A stretch of DNA of 64,000 nucleotides. Source: Desulfomonile sp963700305. Lineage in GTDB: Bacteria > Desulfobacterota > Desulfomonilia > Desulfomonilales > Desulfomonilaceae. Positions 7,655 through 18,179 of this stretch are shown one piece after another. Under the pieces are notes generated by a model that saw only the letters and a program-made list of their open reading frames with translations, searched no databases and had not been told where the DNA came from. Both the position numbers and the translations under genes were made by a program. Position 1 is the first letter of the stretch. Each line of letters begins with the position of its first letter. The stretch lies in NCBI GenBank assembly GCA_963700305.1, contig CAVOXB010000017.1, forward strand, positions 1 to 64,000, in the 5' to 3' direction.

Positions 7655-10600
7655 ATGGTTGCCAATACACCGCCCGTAAGAAGGAACGATTATGAGCAAC
7701 TCCTCTCTGCCAGTGCTCTTTTCACTGGAGATTTCTGCATAGACTGGCTGCTGGACCTCCTGTTAGGGAAAAAACCGTCGCACATACTGGCTCAGTTGGA
7801 AGAAGGGGTGAAGGATGGTTGGTTGGTCAGCCAAGGCCCGGGCTATTACTGTTTCAAGGATGCAAAAAAACGGGACAGATGGAGGAGCATCCTCACTCAG
7901 CCGGAGCAGACCCTCTTGCACGGCCAGATTTCCGACATGTTGATGCGGGAGTTCTCAGACGACGACATGACTGTTCTCGTGGCTGCGGATCACTTGCTCC
8001 ATATTTGGAATGACACAACGAGATGCGGATACCTGGTCAATGCGGGAGACATCCATCTTCCGCGATTCCGCAACGAGGAGGCCCTTCAGTGCTACAGAAA
8101 GGCACTTGACGATCTGGCGAACACCTCCGGAGAGGCAGAAGACCTTCTGTTCAGTGAAACTGCCATCAAGTATGCAAAAATTTCGGTAGGCCGGCATGAC
8201 ACGGAAGAGGTGATCTCAATTCTCACATCTGCAGTGAAACGGGCAGAATTGCGCGCTAACATGCCTTTGCAAGTGCTTTTGCAGATGCATATAGCAAAAA
8301 ACGAGTGGGTCAGGTCCCAATATGCCAGCGCTCTGAATAACTTCGAGCGAGGCTGGGCAATGGCAAAAGAGCTGAATGACCCCAAAACCATGCGTTCAGC
8401 TACAGTCTTCAGCACGTTCTTTCATTTCTGGCAGGGAAGATTTCAAGAGGCGATTCAGATCTACGAGCAGTCAGCGCCCGATATCGAACGGTATCCGCAA
8501 AGAGGATTCCCGCTTCTGGCCATGACCACCGTGGGCTACTGCTACTGTCAAGTGGGACAGATCACCCAGGGACTCGGCATGTTGGATTCGATCCGCGCCC
8601 AATGTGAAGAAAACGGCAACCTGTACATGGGCGCCTATGCCTTGGGCAACATCGGGACAATCCTGCTGGCAATCGGCCGATTAGATGATGCCATTCAGTT
8701 TCTGGAAAATGCCTCGAACCTGGCGCGGAAGGTTCACAACGATTGGGTGCTGATCGTATCCAAAATCGCACTGGCATACGCTCATTTCCTGAGGGGCGAG
8801 GGTCGGAAGGCCTCCTCGTATCTCAGACAATTTCTCCGGACAAGCAGAAAAGTCCAGGTTACCGTGTATCTTTACCCGTACTTGATGGAACTTTGTCTTG
8901 CCATGAAACAAGGAAAGCTCCCTCAAGCCGACAGCCTTGACTTGGAGAAGGAAATCAAGGAGACGCTAAACGGGGAAAATGTCTTCATGAAAGGCATTGC
9001 GCATAGATGTCAGGCGGTTTTGAAACTTGACCGGGGACTGCCGCACGACAAGGTCGTCGAGTCTTTTCAAACATCCATTAAATACCTTCAGGAATCGGGT
9101 AGCCGAGTTGAGCTTTCCAAAGCCCTTATGGCGCTTGCCCGCGTTGAACTTGCTCTTGGACACAAAGAAAAAGCCGGGGAGTTAGTCATGATGGCTGGGA
9201 GCACTCCCGGGCCCTTTAGTGACGATTTTGTGCCGGATGACTTGAAGCCGCTGGTACAGAGAGACCCGTTGGAGAAAGCCTTCTGAAGGAAATCCTCGAC
9301 CTGGGCCAGCAGGTAGTCACAATCAGGGAAATCAAAGACCTTGTGCAGCATATTATTTCAACCGTGAATGGAATCACCGGAGCGGAACGAGGCGCAATTT
9401 TTCTCATGAATAACGAGACCAATCCTCCACAGCTGACATTGCGAGCATCGAAAAATCTTACCTCCGAGCAAATCGAGTACCCCTATTTCGCCTCTTCAAT
9501 GAGAATGATTCAGGAAGCTGCCGCAGACGGAAAGGGCCGCGTCATGGGAATGAATACGGAAGACGACCCCGGGTTCTTTTCCACTGAGGTCATCCGATCA
9601 CGTATTTGCGTTCCTATGATTCTCAGGGACACCACCGTCGGCGTCCTCTACCATGACAACCGGCTGCTCAGCAGTGCGTTCAAGGAATCCGACCTGGAGC
9701 TACTGTCCTATTTTGCTGCATTGGCGGCTTTTGCCCTCGACAACGCGAGGGCTTACGAAGAGATTCAAAGGCTAAACATCAAACTGAGCGAGGAAAATCT
9801 ATACTATAAAGAAGAGCGGCTCCAAAATCTGCATTTTGAGGATATCGTAGGCGAAAGCGCAGCAATCAAGAAGGTGCTATCACAAGTGGACCAGGTGTGC
9901 GGTACTGACGCCACGGTAATGATAAGGGGAGACACGGGTGTCGGTAAGGAACTTGTGGCAAGGGCCGTGCATAGTCATAGCTTGCGCAAAGACAAACCAT
10001 TCATAAGGATTCATTGCAGCGCCCTTCCGGAAACACTGATCGCCAGTGAACTCTTCGGCCACGAGAAAGGAGCTTTTACGGGAGCCTCTCACCGGCGGAT
10101 CGGAAGGTTTGAGTTGGCTGATGGTGGAACACTTTTTCTGGACGAGATCGGCGATATAAGCCAGGACATACAGGTAAGATTGCTGAGAGTTCTACAAACA
10201 AAGGAATTTGAGAGAGTGGGAGGCAGCGAGACTCTGAAGTCCGATTTCCGGCTCGTTGTAGCCACGAACCGAGATCTGGAAGAGGCCGTGAAGACGGAGA
10301 AATTCCGGGCAGACTTGTATTACCGGCTGGCTGTATTTCCTATTTATGTGCCGCCATTGAGGGACAGAAAAGAGGATATCCCTCTTCTCGCCCACTATTT
10401 CTTAAATATTTATTCCAACAAGATGGGCAAGAAATTCTCCCGAATCCCAACTTCACAAATGGAGAAGATGCTGAACTACTATTGGCCGGGTAATGTAAGA
10501 GAGCTTGAAAACGTTATCGAGCGTGGAGCCATCTTGAGTCACGGTCCTCTGTTCAGGGTGCCTCCACTGGGAGAGGAACATCACGAGATACCCGCGAGCA

Positions 10601-10782
10601 AAGGACAGGCTACCCTCAAAGAGAACGAACGTCGGCACATCCTCTGGGCCCTCGAGAAAACAGGATGGAAGGTGCGTGGAAAAGGAGGCGCTGCAGAACT
10701 TCTGGGCATTCCTCCGTCCACTCTTGCATTTCGTATGAAGAAAGTCGGAATTCGGAGACCGATAAATGAATATACTTCGTAG
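7655..10782 (+). CDS. TPR-GAF-sigma54 (AAA+)-Fis transcriptional regulator, one frameshift
   Basis: Enhancer-binding activator of sigma54 promoters. The first part (7655-9286) has a winged-helix-like N-terminus (LLSASALFTGDFCIDW) and TPR-type helices. The second (from about 9280) has a GAF domain (IISTVNGITGAERGAIFL), an AAA+ domain with Walker A GDTGVGKE, the sigma54-contact motif GAFTGA and Walker B LFLDEIGD, then a Fis-type helix-turn-helix (GGAAELLGIPPSTLAFRMKK). The frame shifts near 9275: the TGA at 9284 is bypassed if the reading continues ESLLKEILDLGQQVVTIREI into GAF, the normal linker. TPR plus GAF suggests small-molecule or protein-partner control. The adjacent beta-oxidation genes are the obvious candidate targets, by position only. 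Confidence 0.85.
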
Positions 10783-10831
10783 ATCCAATGCGCTTTCACA
10801 CCATTTCGCCAAAAACTTAATAAAATCGAAA

Positions 10832-10853
10832 GGTCCGGCAGGGACGCCGGACC
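10832..10853. terminator. 8-bp hairpin after the regulator gene
   Basis: GGTCCGGC (10832-10839) and GCCGGACC (10846-10853) form a perfect stem with a 6-nt loop 50 bp beyond the regulator stop codon. No T-run follows, so termination is only possible. A second, weaker GTGGCC/GGCCAC palindrome follows. Confidence 0.4.
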
Positions 10854-11012
10854 CTACTATGAGCCGGTGGTGGCCGGCCTCCGTGCAGGCCACATTAGGT
10901 TCATAAAAAGCAAATCGTATAAAATTTCAAGAGCCGGCCCCTCGAGAACCGGGTTTGCAATCCTGCTTCAGCGGGTCCAGATTCTGTCTCCTGGAATGAG
11001 AACGGGCTTCAT

Positions 11013-13020
11013 CTATTTTCCGTAAAAAGGCTTGCCGAATAATTGATTGCTCAGACCCGTCAAATCGGACCATTTCAGCGGACCTCCCCTGTCAGCGGAA
11101 AACCCTGTTCCCAAGATCATGCCCATATCTCTCATTCTGGGGTCATACACTATGCGTCGGTCGAGGAGGTCTCGACCCACTGTTATCATTTCGGTGAGGA
11201 CTTTTGACTGCTTCTCGTCCTCTTTGGGTCTGCATTCATCTTTGCGGGAAATCAACGCAAGAGCTTCCGGGTCAACGGTCCCGTCTGCAAGGAAGAACCC
11301 TTTTCCTGACTTCTTCAATCCCAGACGTCCGGCTCCGACAAGGTTTTTCAGCGTGTCCTGTCTGAGTCCCCACCCTTTGAGGAGGTTGAAACATACGTCT
11401 ATGCCGACTTCGTCAGTGAGCCGGATAGGACCTATCGGCATACCGAATTTCAGAAAAGCCTTGTCTATTTCTTCGATTGTGTTTCCTGTTTCGAGGAATT
11501 CCATTCCGCTCAGAAAATGGGCTAATAGCACTGCGTTGACGACGAATCCCGGATTGTCCCTGCATACGACCGGTCGTTTCTGAATCGGACCGACAAGATT
11601 GAGTAGGTTGTCTACGGTTTCCTGACTGGTTTTGGCGCCTCTGACTATTTCCACCAACTGCATCATCCAAACAGGGGAAAAGAAGTGTAAACCAGCGAAC
11701 CGCTCGGGACGGGTAAAAAACGAAGACATGGAATCGAGAGGCATTGAAGAGGTGTTGCTGGCAATTATGCATGAGTTCGGCACGATCTTACAGATCTCGC
11801 CGTATACCTCCTCTTTGATCTTGAGGTCCTCAAACACCGCCTCAATGACCAGATCGACGTCCTCGAACTCGCCACCGTACTCAGAGGTGGTTGTCAATCG
11901 ATTTCCGATATCTTTTACAGCGTTCCTTCAGCTTGTTCTTCTGCGCCATTCAATCAAGGATTTTCTTAACAAATTCTTTTCCCGGCTCCAGTTCCCCAGG
12001 AACATCTTTTACGACCACTTTCATCTGAGTACATCGAAGCACATCGATGGCAATTCCCCTTCCCTTCGTACCAAAACCGAGCACTGTTAACTTGCCGATC
12101 AGTGTTGGTTGAAATCCTTTTGTCATGAGCAACCGGGGCCTTATCGCTCATGGTTTTGAGAAAGAATGTGTGGATACTTCCTTTGGCCTGCTTGGATAGA
12201 ACCGCCTCGACAAAGTTGTTCTTTTCGATTTCCAGACCTTGCTCCAAAGAAACCTTGAGCCCTTCTTTCATTGCCTTTATGGCGAGTATGGGACCCGGAA
12301 TCTCGCTCCCTTGTGTAATCTTCATAACTCCTTGTCGGGCTATTTCGGCCACTTGGTCGATTTGGGAGAAATCGTGGCGAGGCCTTTCTATTAAACGCTT
12401 TCCTGAAACAAGCTCGCCTATGAATCTTTTCGCCTCGTTCAGAATATCTTGGTTTCCACGATCAGCTCGTCTACGATCCCCATCTTAAAGGCATCGATTG
12501 AGGGGAAGGTAGCCCCCGAGGGATGGGTTCGATTGCGGTCATTCCGATGAGTTGCGGCAGACGCTGGGTTCCGCCTGCTCCGGGAAAGATGCCCAGAGAA
12601 CATTCAGGGAGGCCGATCTGTGTCCCTTTAGTATCCTTAGCGATTCGGGCCATGCACGCCAAGGCGAATTCAAGGCCCCCTCCCAGGCAGTCTCCTTCAA
12701 TGGCCGCCAAAGTGGGAAATCTCAGTGCTTCAAGCCTCTTGAAAATCGAGTGAAAGATCTCGAGCGCTTTTACGGTCTCTTCCTTGTCGGCCATTTTATT
12801 CAGCAAGTTCAAATCGGCACCCGCATGAAAATTCCCGGGCTTCGCTGAAATGAACACGAGTCCCCTCAGATCGGCGTCTTTCTCCGGTTTCCTCCAGCAA
12901 GGAGAAAAACGCTTTGATCGCTCCCTCGGTCCATGTGTTCATTGGCTGTCCGGGAACGTCTATGGTGACAACACCAACGTTTCCTTCTTTTTTCAGCTCA
13001 AAAACCTTATCACTTCCCAT
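11013..13020 (-). pseudogene. FadJ/FadB-like enoyl-CoA hydratase / 3-hydroxyacyl-CoA dehydrogenase, at least four frameshifts
   Basis: Bifunctional beta-oxidation enzyme of about 669 residues, near the E. coli FadJ length. It starts at ATG 13020 with GGAG upstream. The hydratase half has the oxyanion segment GDCLGGGLEFALAC and PECSLGIFPGAGGTQRLP, with both catalytic Glu positions kept. The NAD-binding motif reads VLGFGTKGRGIAIDV. The dehydrogenase half has NTSS, the catalytic-His segment GLHFFSPVWMMQLVEIV and RDNPGFVVNAVL. The pieces lie in five frames (13020-12796, 12857-12471, 12352-11966, 12132-11950, 11897-11013). It is the most heavily interrupted gene here and is transcribed opposite to the other beta-oxidation genes. 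Confidence 0.85.
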
Positions 13021-13318
13021 AGCAATACTCCGATCTTTTGATATTCCTCATCCGCAGGAATGATTAACCGACTCCACCGTGTGATCCTTCACAGAGAGGC
13101 TTGGCTGTTCCTTTTTTCCGCTCCAGGATGATTAAGACCGCAAGTCTCTCAGAAAGAAAGCAAGAAATACCTGAGATTGGGCCTTTCTTCACCAGGCTGC
13201 GGGAAGGGTGCGGAAATCTTCATCAAGGTCTCCCTGATGTCTTAAGATCCGGTTGATTTTAATGAGGTTTTTATGGATTCATTGGGCTTTCCCCGGATAT
13301 CGTCAAAGGATCGCCCGT
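13021..13318. other. Gap between STAS gene and FadJ-like gene
   Basis: About 300 bp with no frame I can support. It should contain the promoter for the leftward FadJ-like gene unless that gene is read through from the STAS gene. Confidence 0.4.
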
Positions 13319-13573
13319 TCAAGAGTAACGATCGTGTTTCATGAACTCAGGGACATGGGAAACGCTCACCCTGTCACTAATTGCACGAATGAATCTCCTC
13401 CCGTCACGGGTAATGTGGGCCACCGCCTGAAGATTCACCAGCACTGCCCTGTTCATATCCAGATAACGATCACAGACCTTTTTGAGAATGGGAACCGTTC
13501 GAACGTCCAGCACTCCGCTCACCAAAATGGAAACGGTGTTTTCATCCAGCATATTTTCTTTTACATGGATCAC
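13319..13573 (-). CDS. STAS-domain protein (anti-sigma-antagonist-like)
   Basis: 84-residue single-domain protein with the beta-alpha-beta pattern of STAS/SpoIIAA proteins: TVSILVSGVLDVRTVPILKK, then AVLVNLQAVAHITRDGRRFI. STAS regulators normally carry a phosphorylatable Ser in a D-S-S-G turn. Here the turn reads T-R-D-G, so classical phospho-switching is unlikely. Starts at GTG 13573, supported by AGAGG 8 bp upstream. No partner kinase is nearby. Confidence 0.65.
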   Translation of the reverse strand: MIHVKENMLDENTVSILVSGVLDVRTVPILKKVCDRYLDMNRAVLVNLQAVAHITRDGRRFIRAISDRVSVSHVPEFMKHDRYS

Positions 13574-14213
13574 GAACGGAACCTCTTCTCGTCATCGGTC
13601 AAAAACGGGGATTCCGGTTTTTTTATGTGCAATCGGCATGCCTAAATGCAATTTTTAAAAACCACACTGAGTTTAACCTGTAGTGTGCTGTCGAGGTCGA
13701 GGGGTCGACGTACATTTGGACAGTATGTTAAACTGCTAGGTTTCTTGTGTCTTTTTATTTCAAGTCGGTTGATCTAGTTTCTCGCTGAAATTGGGTGAAA
13801 TTTCAGGGATTGATGCTCTGTGAAGTAATTGAATTTCCCCACTCATCAAACCACCCACCCTTGGAACGATTTGCCGATGGCATCGCACAGCATATTGTTC
13901 GTCCGTGGAAAACCTGGCGCCATCGAGAGTCACGAGTCTGTGTGATCTAAGGAACTTATCAAAACAAGATTTGAGGCTGGATTTGCTCTAATGTTCTTGG
14001 CATCACCCTCTCTCCAGTGCCGAGGATCGACGGATTCGGAATCGTGAAGTTATGAGAGTTTTCCTGCTTTGACCAGACCCTAATTCTACGAATCGAATGG
14101 CCCGTTGTGGGCTTCTGAGGATTCCGGCACTTCGGCGAATTAGCTGTGAGTGCCTGTATTTTGGCTGTTTTTGCATATTCGATTCGTTGCGACAGACTAT
14201 AGGAGAAACACTT
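13574..14213. other. Intergenic region upstream of the acyl-CoA dehydrogenase
   Basis: 640 bp without a supportable gene between divergent transcription units, so it likely holds promoters in both directions. A TTGGC...TTGCAT string at 14161-14176 recalls a sigma54 site but the spacing is wrong. Confidence 0.4.
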
Positions 14214-16087
14214 ATGGCAAATCTTTTAGTTGACGAGCCCGATGTCGCATTTGTCCTTTATGAACAACTCAATATTGAAAAACTCTGTGAGACCCCTAAG
14301 TATTCGGAGTTTTCTCGGGAAATCTTTGACATGGTGCTCGATGCCGCGCAGAAGTTCGCCGAGAACGAACTGTGGCCAATCAATTCTGATGGCGACAAAA
14401 AAGGCGGCAGGCTGGAGAGTGGTCAAACCCGAGTCCCCGAATCGTTTCAAAAAGCCTATCAATAATATCGTGAAGGCGCTGGATGGGACTTGCGGTAGAT
14501 CCGGAGCATGGCGGGCAGGGATTTCCCATATCGGTGGCCAGTGCGGTAGTCGAATCGTTCGTGGCTGCAAATTTGGGTTTTATGGGCTGCCCTGGACTCA
14601 CCGACGGAGCAGCACATGTTATCCAGGAATTTGGTTCCGAGGAACAACGTGCCGTGTACATGTCAAAGATGTACGCCCGGAGAATGGGGAGGCACCATGT
14701 GTTTGACGGAACCCGAAGCCGGCAGTGACGTAGGGGCGCCCAGAACCAAAGCGGCGAGGAATCCCGACGGCACCTATTCCATTGTGGGAAACAAAATATT
14801 CATAACGTGCGGGGATCAGGATTTAACCGAAAACATCGTTCATCTGGTGCTTGCCCGGATTGAAGGAGCTCCTCGAGGCACAAAGGGCATAAGCATTTTC
14901 ATAGTTCCGAAGAAGAGATTAGAAAATGGCTCTCTCGTGGACAATGACGTTGTAACCGCGGGGGTCGAGAAAAAATGGGGATGCACACGTCTCCTACTTG
15001 CACCCTCAACTCTGGGGAAAAAGACAACTGCATCGGATATCTGTTTTGCCAAGAAAACGCCGGCATGCCGATCATGTTCCAAACGATGAATGAAGCTCGT
15101 CTCGGTGTTGGACTACAAGGTCTTGCTCAGGCTGGCGGAACGTCCATACATGCCTTGAGGTATGCGGATGGGAGAGTTCAGGGGCCCCATTTCACGACCC
15201 TAAGAGATGGAGCCGCGCCGAAAGTTTCGATAATAGAACACCCGGACGTCCGCTGCATGCTCATGTGGATGAAAAGCTCCGTCGAAGGTATGAGGTCTCT
15301 GCTATACTTTGTCGGCCACGACGTAGTCATGGCTGCGACAGCGAATGATGAGGCTGCGGCGTCAAAATATCAGGGACTGGTGGACCTTCTGATTCCAGTC
15401 TGCAAGTCGTGGAGCTCGGATATCGGCTTCAGGGTAACTGAATTGGCCGTGCAGATTCACGGCGGACATGGGTATGGCGGTGAATATCCGGTCGAACAGT
15501 TCCTCAGAGATGTCAAAATCACTTCGATTTACGATGGCACGAACGGCATTCAGGCGCTGGACCTGGTGGGTCGAAAACTTGCCATGAATCAGGTGGCTCT
15601 CTGCAGGAACTTCGCGGAACTAAAAGGAGAACTCGTGGCGAGAAACTTCGAGCAACACCGTCTTAAAGACATGTCGGTCAAGTTTAATGAGGCAATGTCT
15701 CAGCTGACAGGAGCGACTGTCTACTTCGGCAAGAAGGCCATGTCTGGAGAAGCTCTGATTCCTGTTTTGAGCGCTTCGCCCTATCAGGAGCTTTTCGGAG
15801 ATGTGGTGGTGGGATATATGCTGCTGCGGCAGGCTGACATTGCCGATCGAAAGCTTCAAGAGATTTTTCAAAAGGCCGGTGCTGACACGCGAGAAAAACA
15901 GTATGAGCTTCTTGTGAACAATGAAGAAGCGGCCTTTTATAGCGGAAAAATTGCATCGACCGAGTTTTTCTCGAACACGGGTCTCTCACTTGCAGCGGGA
16001 AAAGCCGAGGCGATCATGAGCGAAGAGCGTTCAGCGGTGGAAATACCAAAGAATATCTTATTCGATGAAGGCACCCGTTTTCTGTGA
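14214..16087 (+). pseudogene. Acyl-CoA dehydrogenase (about 600-residue DmdC-type), three frameshifts
   Basis: FAD-dependent acyl-CoA dehydrogenase of the long subfamily with an extra C-terminal domain, as in methylthiopropanoyl-CoA dehydrogenase (DmdC). ATG 14214 has AGGAG upstream. Segments in order: AVDPEHGGQGFPISVASAVV, CLTEPEAGSDVGA (FAD/substrate site), ISIFIVPKKR, AVQIHGGHGYGGEYPVEQFL and IYDGTNGIQALDLVGRKL. The reading frame shifts near 14470, 14685 and 14975. The IYEGT motif that carries the catalytic Glu in medium-chain enzymes reads IYDGT here (GAT at 15533-15535). The chain length or acyl group used cannot be read from the sequence. Confidence 0.85.
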
Positions 16088-16089
16088 TA

Positions 16090-16124
16090 TTCGGGAACCT
16101 TTTTTTGTAAAGAAGGTTCCCGAA
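16090..16124. repeat. Palindrome copy 1, 12-bp perfect stem (possible bidirectional terminator)
   Basis: TTCGGGAACCTT (16090-16101) pairs exactly with AAGGTTCCCGAA (16113-16124) around an 11-nt loop containing TTTTTGTAAAG. It starts 2 bp after the acyl-CoA dehydrogenase stop codon. Related palindromes recur at 19578, 21493 and 21613, with a half copy at 16143-16170. Confidence 0.75.
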
Positions 16125-16708
16125 CCACCCAAAAACTTTCAGCACTTCTTACAAGAAGGGTTTCCCGGATTTTATCTCTTTCCTTTTTCCCTGCCCACAA
16201 ACACTTGAATCAATCTCTTTTCAAACTTATTTCCCAGAGCGCTCCTGGGATCACCTACACGTACCAGGAAAGTTCTACGCGGGACAAACTGGCGGCCATC
16301 TGTGGAAGTCCAATCCCGAATGCACAACATGCTCCGCGGAAGGTCAACATGCTGCTCCAGACCCTGCGTGCTATCCCAACATTGAAAAGAAAGAAAGGAG
16401 AATTTCCCGGCTGATTATTCCTCGGAATCCCAGGGCCACGGAGCTCACGGGAATGATATCGCATCTGCCAAGGTGGCTCACTTCATAAAACTCAGTGACC
16501 CATCACAGGTTCAGGAGAGATCGAAGAGAAATAGCGCCTCACGGCTTACCTCTGCTTTCCATTGTGTGGCTAAGGGATAAGGCAACTGACTGACTTGGCG
16601 TCTATCTTGCATGCCTCAGGACTCTGAAGAAGTAAGTTCGGGCGACACGTGTACCAGGGCGCCTCTAAAATATCCTCATAAATCTTTGGCAAGCAAGCGG
16701 AGGTCAGC
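16125..16708. other. Gap between acyl-CoA dehydrogenase and HMGS-like gene
   Basis: About 580 bp. It begins with a half copy of the palindrome family (16143-16170). One plus frame near 16255-16470 reads through a short Cys-containing stretch (SNPECTTCSAEG) without a start codon; I do not recognise it and do not call a gene. Confidence 0.35.
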
Positions 16709-18125
16709 ATGCTGGGCATCAAATCATACGGCGCGTATGTGCCGTTCCACAGATTGGATCGAACAGAAATAGCCAAGTTTTGGGGTGGGTTCAAGGTGCC
16801 TGGAGAGAAAGCAGTGGCGGGTTTTGACGAAGATTCAGTCACCATGGGGGTTGAAGCGTGCAGGGGTTGTCTGAAAGATTTCGACAAGTCTGATGTGGAT
16901 GGCTTCTTCTTTGCTTCGACTACTTCCCCATACGCTGAAAAGCAATCCGCAGCTCTCGTGGCTGCGGTTCTTGATTTGGACCGTACGACCCGTACCATGG
17001 ACGTAACCGGAAGCCTTCGATCGGGAACCAATGCAATAAGAGCAGCCATAGACGCTGTCAAGAGCGGCAGTTCGAGGGACTCCCTCGTTTGTTCGTCAGA
17101 TCTACGTCTAGGGATGCCGAACGGATCCAAAGAAATGGAGCTTGGAGACGGAGCCGCTGCTTTTCTGATAGGCTCTTCCGACTTGATCGCCACCATTGAC
17201 AAGGTATATACGGCGAACAATGAGCTCTACGACGTGTACAGACCTGCAGCAGATCGATTCGTCCGATCCTGGGAAGATCGATTCGTCCGAGAAACAGGTT
17301 TTATGAAGGTGGTCCCTGAGACGGTTCGAGCTGCCTTAAGAGAATTCGATATGACACCCGAAGATTTTACCAGAGCGGTCATATCCTCGCCCAACCCGAG
17401 TTACCTTGCAGGAGTGGCAGGTAAACTGGGGTTCGATCCCAAAAACCAAGCCGCAGATCCCTTGTGGGGACTCGTCGGAAATCTTGGCGCTGCTCATCCG
17501 CTGATGCTGTTGGCCGCAGCTTTGGAACAGAGTGAATCCGGTGACAGAATTCTCTGGGTTTCGGTACGGCGACGGTTGTGATGTCATTGCGCTGACCGTG
17601 ACTGAAAATATCGTTAGAGCGCGAGAAAAAAGAAGCGTCCAGAGGATGCTGACTTCCAAGGCCACCACATCTTACCAAAAATATCTCCGCTGGCGGGAGT
17701 TGGTAAACCTTGAACCACCCAACAGACCGCGGGAAGAACCCGCATCTGCGGTGGCCTTGAATAGGGATCGTAAATGCGGATTGGCCTTGTTCGGATCGAA
17801 ATGCAGTAATTGCGGGACAGTTCAGTATCCTGTTCAGCGAATCTGCATGGAATGTCGCGCAAAAGACCAATTCGAGTACTATCCGTTCGCGGACAAAAGA
17901 GGTAAGGTGGCAACATTCTCTCACGATAACCTCGCCGTTTCTCCAGACCCTCCAGTGACCCTCGCAGCAATTGATTTTGATGAGGGTGGGCGAATCATGA
18001 TGGATGTGACCGACCGGGATATGTCCAAGATCGCAGTCGGAACGTCAGTGGAGATGACTTTCAGAAAGTTGCGTCAGACTGCTGGCATAACAGTTTACTG
18101 GTGGAAGTCACGGCCTGTGAGATAG
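16709..18125 (+). CDS. HMG-CoA-synthase-fold protein fused to a DUF35 OB/zinc-ribbon domain, one frameshift
   Basis: Thiolase-superfamily (HMG-CoA synthase/KAS III-like) domain for about 290 residues (MLGIKSYGAYVPFHRLDR; MELGDGAAAFLIG; VGNLGAAHPLMLLAAALEQ). A linker and DUF35 domain follow, with a rubredoxin-like zinc ribbon CSNCGTVQYPVQRICMEC and an OB fold (GKVATFSHDNLAVSPDPPV). The frame shifts near 17562, where ...ILWVS should run into YGDGCDVIALTV. At the position where HMG-CoA synthases have the nucleophilic Cys (CxxGT) this protein has GSLRSGTNAIR, Leu instead of Cys, so it is probably not a competent synthase. GGAGG precedes ATG 16709. The SCP-x-type thiolase starts 55 bp downstream. 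DUF35 proteins commonly form complexes with such thiolases (for example BbsA-BbsB). Confidence 0.8.
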
Positions 18126-18179
18126 ATAAAGGCGGACTGGAACCAAAATTTTCAGGATGACGTTTGGAGGGAATCTCAC

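Noticed and set aside
14161..14176. Possible sigma54 promoter TTGGC...TTGCAT upstream of the acyl-CoA dehydrogenase
   Set aside because: Only 8 bases lie between GG and GC; sigma54 promoters need 10.
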